64,000 bases of DNA from assembly GCA_027257055.1 (NCBI GenBank), contig JAPVLO010000617.1:124001-188000 (forward strand), in the 5' to 3' direction. The DNA comes from Cephalopachus bancanus. Lineage: Eukaryota; Chordata; Mammalia; Primates; Tarsiidae. A model generated the notes under the pieces. That model saw only the letters and a program-made list of their open reading frames with translations, ran no database searches and was not told the DNA's origin. The translations under genes and the position numbers were made by a program. Shown piece after piece: positions 58,086 to 64,000 of this stretch (positions within the stretch are counted from its first letter, which is position 1; the number at the start of each line of letters is the position of its first letter).

Positions 58086-59222
58086 CTGAAATAAAAAATA
58101 AAAAAGTTCAGACTAGTTGGGACAAATTTTGAACGTCAAGGAGATCAAAAGATGACCCAGATTTCACCTCAACATTCTGATGACAGTACTCTCCATTTCA
58201 CAGTTAGAGAGGATCATGCTCACCAAGCAAGAACAAATCTTCACCTTTCTGCAGTCCTTAGTACAGTATTATGTAGGCTACTGCCTGTCATCTCTGATTT
58301 CCTATAGTGGTAACAACTTCATAAAAAAAGGATGCCTGACATCCTCTCAGAAGAGTAGGAACTGACCATTCTTTTTAACATAAGCAACTATGAGTTGGGA
58401 AATTCAGAGGTCTCCTTCAGGAACATCGGGTACTCTCTAGGTTCAATTCAAGTGTAACTCTGGAAGACTTAAGGAAAATAAAACATTTGTGGAAATTCTG
58501 CCAGAAACAGTACACAGAGGCCTTCTCTCACTAAAGGAAAGGAAGATGATTCATTCTGAAAGGTGTGAATATGTAAAAGCTGTTTTGCTGGATGCTTTCC
58601 AGACCAACTAAGGGTGAAAGGTAACTGGAAGAGTAATTCTGACAACTATTTAGAAGACTTCTTTGGATCTCTTATCACAAACAAAATCTGTGTGAATAGT
58701 TAGGATTGTTATTCCTTCTCTAAAAACCAGCACAGAACCTAGACTAAGACTATGCTGGCTACACAATCACAATTTAAGGAACAGTTGGGGGTTGGCAGAA
58801 AATGCTCTCTAGCAATGCCTAACTCATGGGGGAAATGTCATTATTTTATTGCTTATCCTGAGATGTTTTAAGCTTAGTATGTTCAACAATATGTCTCATA
58901 TAGACTTCTGAGTCAGACATCATTACCAGAGAAGCCTCTCTAGCAACCATCAACAGAATGAAATTATCAGTATTGTCCACTCTTACTCGTTTCCTGAAAT
59001 GTATCTTCTAAAGAGCTAAGGCTCTAAAGTAGAAATGAAGGTTTCAGAAAAAAAAAATTAAGAAAAATCAAATTTCTCTGTAATTAATAAAAGCATGAGC
59101 AGTTAAACTTCTTTACTGATCAGTCTGGTCTAGGGGATAAGTGATACAGATTCGCGTCCTGCCTATGTACTATGGCTTTCAGTGTAAACAGGTATGACAT
59201 GCATTTTGATAAAACATAATCT

Positions 59223-59507
59223 TTTTTTTTTTTGAGTTGGCGTCTCACTCTGTCGCCCAGACTGGAGTGCAGTGGCCGCTCCCGGCCACCGCAGCCTCGA
59301 CCTGCTGGGCTCCAGCGATCCTTACACCTCAGCCTTCCAAGTAGCCGGAATTACAGGCATGCGCTACCACACCCGGCTGATTTTTTGATTTATTGTAGAG
59401 ATGAGGTCTTGCTGCCCAGGCGGGTCTCGAACCCGCGGGCTCAGGCAATCCACTCACCTCAGCCTCCCAAAGACGTGGGATTACAGGCTGAGACACCGAG
59501 CCTGGTT
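59223..59507 (-). mobile_element. Alu, young, short linker
   Basis: Duplication 'ataaaacataatctt' at 59208-59222 and 59508-59522. Confidence 0.96.
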
Positions 59508-59696
59508 ATAAAACATAATCTTAATATCATGTATCAGCCACAAGCATATTTACAGGCAAGGTCAAAATGTTCGCAGAGGAAAAGAAAGACTAAAGATGGG
59601 AAGGTAAACCTTCTTCTTAAGGCTTGGATCTTTGGAACTAAAAAAAAACAAACTAAAAAACAAAACAGGGCACAGCTGTTACTGCTGTGTCTGTTG

Positions 59697-60097
59697 TTTG
59701 TTTTGAGTCGGGGGTCTTACTCTGTCACCCAGGCTGGAGTGCAGTGGCATGATCATGGCTCACCACAGCCTTAATCGCCTTGGGCTCAGTGATCCTTCCA
59801 CCGTAGCTCTCTGAGTAGCTGGGACTATAGGTGCATGCCACCATGCCTGGTTAATTTTTTGATTTTTTTTTTTAGTTGAGTCTCACCCAGGCTGGAGTGC
59901 AGGGCATGCTCATGGACACTGCAGCATAGACCAGCTGGCTTAGGCCATCCTTCTGCCTCAGTCTTCCAAGTTTTTTTTGTAGACATGTGTCTTGCTATGT
60001 TGCCCAAGCTGGTCTCAAAGTCCTGGGCTCAAGCAATTCTCTTGCCTCGGCCTCCCAAAGTGCTGGGATTACAGGCATAAGTCACCATGCACAGCCT
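59697..60097 (-). mobile_element. Trimeric Alu (left-right-right), old
   Basis: In sense order: left arm (60097-59971), A-rich linker, right arm lacking its first bases (59970-59869), A-tail, then a second right arm (59868-59697). Confidence 0.82.
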
Positions 60098-60439
60098 ATT
60101 GCAGGGTATTAAAAGGAAGTAAGTTTTGCACAAGATCCATGCTGAGGTGCTTTGGCATAAAACAATACCAGAGGCTGCCACTAAGATCTTTAAACCTAAC
60201 AGAGGCCAAAGCAGCAACAGTCATGATTACCATCTCTTCATTTTTCCTGCTTGTGCTTGCCTATGGCTTAGAGATACCTGGGGCAAAGAAGATTGTTAGG
60301 GCTTCATAGCTCTGCTATTCCAAAACTGCAAGCCATTTCAACCATTCTCTCCCCTTTCTTTCATATCAATAATTCTTCCCTCTCTACTGGATCAATCCTA
60401 TGAATACACAAACATTCTGTAATGTCTGGCATGAAACAA

Positions 60440-60915
60440 AATCTCCTATCTAGATCGCACACCGTCCTCTAGCTACTAACACATTTCTCAGATCCCCTTT
60501 ACAACAAAACTCATCAAAAAATTATCTGTACTCCCTGTCTTTAATTCCTCTATTTTTTTCCTCAAATTCACTATAAACAGGCTTTCACTCTCATCCCACC
60601 ATTCCTCCAAAATTAATTTGTAAAGGCCATCACTGGCTTCTATGTTGCTAAATCAAATGGTCAATTCTCAGTTCTCATCTTAACTGATCTACCTGCAGAA
60701 CTTAATAGAATCCTTCTCTAGCTCTTTCTTGCAACACATTCCTTACTCAGCTTCAAGAAACCATTCTCTTCCTGGTTTTGCTACTTTACTGGCTGTTTCT
60801 CATCTCCCCAGCCGTTAAATGTTAGAGTGTTGCAGGGGTCAGGTCTCAGGACTCCTCTCTACATTCATAACCTTCATAACCTTGTCCATCTCCTTCAATC
60901 TCACAGTGAAAAAAA
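60440..60915 (+). repeat. L2 ORF2 fragment (reverse-transcriptase region)
   Basis: Ordered matches to the L2 RT region: 'gctaaatcaaatggtcaatt', 'ctcagttctcatcttaactg', 'cctggttttgctactttact', 'ccgttaaatgttagagtg', 'caggggtcaggtctcagg'. In sense frame parts still read LNV..LQGS, the remnant of the LNVGVPQGS motif. It is fully decayed. Confidence 0.7.
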
Positions 60916-61013
60916 ATTCGTCTATATGGATTTTCCAAGGCTCCAGAATTGCAAATCAAAACCACAATGAGATGCCACTTCACACTAGGATGGCTATTAT
61001 AAAATAAAACACA

Positions 61014-61315
61014 AGGTCTGGTACAATAGCTGATGTCTGCAATCCCAGCCCTTTAGGAGGCTGAGGCAGGATGATCCCTTGAGGCCAAGAGTTCAAGACC
61101 AGCTAGGCAACATAGCAAGATCTCATCTCTACAAAAATAAAAAAAATTAGCTGGGCATGGTGGCTCATACCTGTGGTCCCAGCTATTGGGGAAGCTGAGG
61201 CAGAAGGATCCTCTGAGCCAAGAGGTTGAGGCTATGGTAACCTGTGATTATGCCACAGCTTTCCAGCCAGGGTGACAGAGGGAGAACCTGAATCAGAAAA
61301 ATAAATAAAAATAAA
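61014..61315 (+). mobile_element. Alu in the L1, first of three
   Basis: Old copy; the tail is (AAAT)n. Confidence 0.9.
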
Positions 61316-61316
61316 G

Positions 61317-61624
61317 GTCGGGCATGATGGCTCAGCCTGTAATTTCAGCACTTTGGGAGGCAGAGGCAAGAGGATTGCCTGAGCCTGGGGGTTTGAGACC
61401 AGTCTGGGCAACTTGGAGAGACTTCATCTCAACAATAAATCACAAAAACTAGCTGGGCGTGTGGCATAAGTCTATAGTTCCAGCTACTTGGAAGGCTGAG
61501 GCGGAAGGATTGCCTAAGCCCAGAAGGACGAGGCTGCAGTGGCCGTGAGCGAGCCACTGCACTCCAGGTTGAGTGACAAGAGTGAGACTCCACTCAAAAA
61601 ATAAATAAATAAATAAATAAAATA
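61317..61624 (+). mobile_element. Alu in the L1, second of three
   Basis: Younger than its left neighbour; placed at its tail. Confidence 0.92.
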
Positions 61625-61625
61625 T

Positions 61626-61918
61626 AGCCAGGCATGGTGGCTTACACCTGTAATCCCAGCATTTTGAGAGACAGAGGAAAGAGGATTGCCTGAATCCAGG
61701 GGTTCGAAATAAACCTGGGCAACTTGGTGAGACCTCATCTCTACAATAAATAAAAAAATTAGCCAGACGTGGTGGCACACACCTATAGTTCCAGCTACTT
61801 GGAAGGCTGAGGCAGAAGGATCGCCTGAGCCCAGCAGATCGAGGCAGCAGTAGCCATGAACATGCCACTGCACTCCAGCCTGGGTGACAGAGAGAAACTC
61901 TGGCTCAAAAATAAATAA
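61626..61918 (+). mobile_element. Alu in the L1, third of three
   Basis: Placed at the (AAAT)n tail of the second. Confidence 0.92.
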
Positions 61919-62090
61919 CTACATACATAAATAAAACATAAACATAAAATAATAAGTGTTATCAAAGATATGAGAAAAAAAACATGTGAAGACATTGGTA
62001 GTACAAACATAAAATACTACAGCTCTTGTGGAAGATAGTTTGATGGTTCCTCAAAAGGTTAAACATAGAATACCATATGGCCCAGCGATT

Positions 62091-62373
62091 TTTTTTTTTT
62101 TTTTCAGTTGGAGTCTCACTCTGTCGCCCATACTGGAGTGCAGTGGCTGCTCTCGGCCACCGCAGCCTCGCCTGCTGGGCTCCGGCGATCCTTCCGCCTC
62201 AGCCTTCCGAGTAGCCGGAATTACAGGCGCACGCTACCATGCCCGGCTGATTTTTTTTATTTATTGTAGAGATGAGGTATTACTGCCCAGCCTCGAACCC
62301 GCGGGCTCAGGCAATCCATTCACCTCAGCCTCCCAAAGGTGCGGGATTACAGGCTGAGCCACTGAGCCCGGCT
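62091..62373 (-). mobile_element. Alu in the L1, young, short linker
   Basis: Duplication 'ccagc[g/a]att' at 62082-62090 and 62374-62382. Confidence 0.95.
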
Positions 62374-62528
62374 CCAGCAATTCTTAATTGAAAGCAGGGA
62401 CTTAAACAGTTACTTGTACACCAATGTTAATAGCAGTATTATTCACAATAGCCAACAGCCCCCACAATTCAAGTGTCCATCAGCAGATGAACAGACTAAC
62501 AAAATGTGGTACATACATACAATGAAAT

Positions 62529-62818
62529 TTTTTTTTTTTGAGTCGGAGTCTCACTCTGTCACCCAGACTGGAGTGCAGTAGCCACTCCCGGCCACCACAG
62601 CCTCGACCTGCTGGGCTCCTGTGATCCTTTCTCCTCAGCCTTCCAAGTAGCTGGAACTACAGGCGTGCACTACCATGCGAGGCTCATTTTTTATTTATTG
62701 TAGAGATGAGGTCTCGCCAAGTTGCCCAGGCGGGTCTCGAACCCGTGGGCTCAGGTAATCCACTCACCTCAGCCTCCCAAAGGCACGGGATTATAGGCTG
62801 AGCCACCGAGTCCAGCTC
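62529..62818 (-). mobile_element. Alu in the L1, young
   Basis: Perfect duplication 'atacaatgaaat' at 62517-62528 and 62819-62830. Confidence 0.96.
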
Positions 62819-63110
62819 ATACAATGAAATATTATTCAGCTTTAAAAAAGGAAGTAAATTCTGATACATGCTACAACATGGGTGAACTCTGGAATCATGC
62901 TAAGTGAAATAAGCCAGACATGGAAGGACAAATATTGTATGATTTTCTTCTTATGTGGTACCTAGAGTAGGCAAACCTATAGAGACAAAGTAGAGTAGAC
63001 GTTACTAGGACCAGAAGGCGGAGTTTTTTAATGGGTACAGAGTTTCTATTTGGGATGATGAAAAAGTTGGATAGTGGCAATGGCTATCCATTGTGAATCC
63101 CATTGGACTA

Positions 63111-63300
<190 letters not shown>

Positions 63301-63310
63301 AGTTACAATG

Positions 63311-63603
63311 GGCTGGGTGCAGTGGCTCACGCCTGTAATCCCAGCACTTGGGGAGGCCAAAGTGAGAGGACTGCCTGCCTGAACCCATGGGTTTGAGACC
63401 AGCCTGGGAAACTTAGCGAGATCTTATCTCTGCAATAAATCAAAAACTTAGCCAGGTGTGGTGGCACGTGCCTGTAGTTGGAAGACCGAGGTGGAAGGAT
63501 CGCCTGAGCCCAGCAGGTTGACACTGGGGTGGCTGTGAGTGTCCCACTGCACTCCAGTCTCCAGCCTGGGCAACAGAGTGAGACGCCGACTCAAAAAAAA
63601 AAA
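63311..63603 (+). mobile_element. Alu, serial insertion
   Basis: 'aaaagttacaa' on both sides. Confidence 0.94.
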
Positions 63604-63636
63604 AGTTACAACAGTAAGTTTTATGTTATGTTTTAT

Positions 63637-63927
63637 TTTATTTTTGAGTTGGAATCTCACTTTGTTGCCCAGGCTGCAGTGCAATGGTATGCTCACGGCC
63701 ACCGTAGCCTCGACCTGCTGGGCTCAGGCAATCCTTCTGCTTCAGCCTTCTAAGCAGCTGGAACTACAGGTGTGTATCACCACCCCGCCCAGTTAATTAT
63801 TTGATTCATTGTAGAGAGGAGGTCTCACCATGTTGTCCAGGCTGGTCTTGAACCTGTGGGCTCAGGCAATCCTCCTGACTCTACCTTCCAAAGTGCTGGG
63901 ATTACAGGCGGAGCCATCGTGCCAGGC
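63637..63927 (-). mobile_element. Alu
   Basis: Full length; followed directly by another minus Alu. Confidence 0.93.
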
Positions 63928-64000
63928 TTTTTTTTTTTTTTTAAGTAGAGGTCTCACTCTGTTGCCTAGGTTGGAGTGCAGTGGCATGATCATGGCTCAC
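63928..64000 (-). mobile_element. Alu, cut by the window end
   Basis: Only the tail and the first part of the right arm are visible; it has the older 'aagtagaggtctcactctg'. Confidence 0.88.

Noticed and set aside
60029..60310. Possible TRIP4 exon or small gene on either strand
   Set aside because: On minus the frames do not resemble ASCH sequence and lack an AG...GT frame; on plus the ORF mixes Alu with unique sequence.
60819..61007. 62-codon ORF
   Set aside because: It reads through L2 and L1 remnants.

Overview
The window is nuclear DNA of a primate. Roughly 85-90 dimeric 7SL-derived Alu SINEs, on both strands, fill about 35-40% of it by eye. The youngest copies lack the diagnostic bases of the human AluS/AluY lineages. 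They share their own features: 'ggctcagcctgtaatcccg' near the start, 'acaataaatcaaaaaatta' as middle linker, a 'tccaactcaaaa' end and a T-arm-like B box. I saw no lorisiform tRNA-derived SINE. I therefore infer a strepsirrhine, most likely a lemur; the species is not decided.

Two protein-coding genes are recognisable, both on the minus strand and in the same order as on human chromosome 15q22. From right to left: (a) the 3' end of TRIP4 (activating signal cointegrator 1), with its penultimate coding exon at 57983-58085 and its last exon with the stop codon at 48035-48102; (b) about 6.5 kb of intergenic DNA with L2 and DNA-transposon fossils; (c) a CpG-island promoter and non-coding exon 1 of ZNF609, with splice donor at 41202-41203; (d) a 35.7 kb intron 1 full of Alus; (e) ZNF609 exon 2, 4661-5534, which carries the start codon and residues 1-249; (f) the start of intron 2 down to base 1.

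The most informative locus is ZNF609 exon 2. It is exactly 874 nt, the length of the human exon that back-splices into circ-ZNF609. Read around the circle, its ORF ends at a stop codon created by the back-splice junction (CAA-TGA), giving the 753-nt ORF known in human. The same eight bases at the exon's 5' end also hold two upstream ATGs for the linear mRNA.

Most of the rest is a transposon palimpsest: Alus nested in L1, L2 and MIR remnants, serial Alu insertions into the same target site, 'trimeric' left-right-right Alus, 5'-truncated Alus with intact target-site duplications, a tiny retrocopy of a polyadenylated transcript end, and hAT and Tigger-like DNA transposons. The many open frames over Alus and over the CpG island are not genes. 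Alu boundaries are read by eye and may be off by about 10 bases; repeat family names for old elements come from memory of consensus sequences, not from a search.
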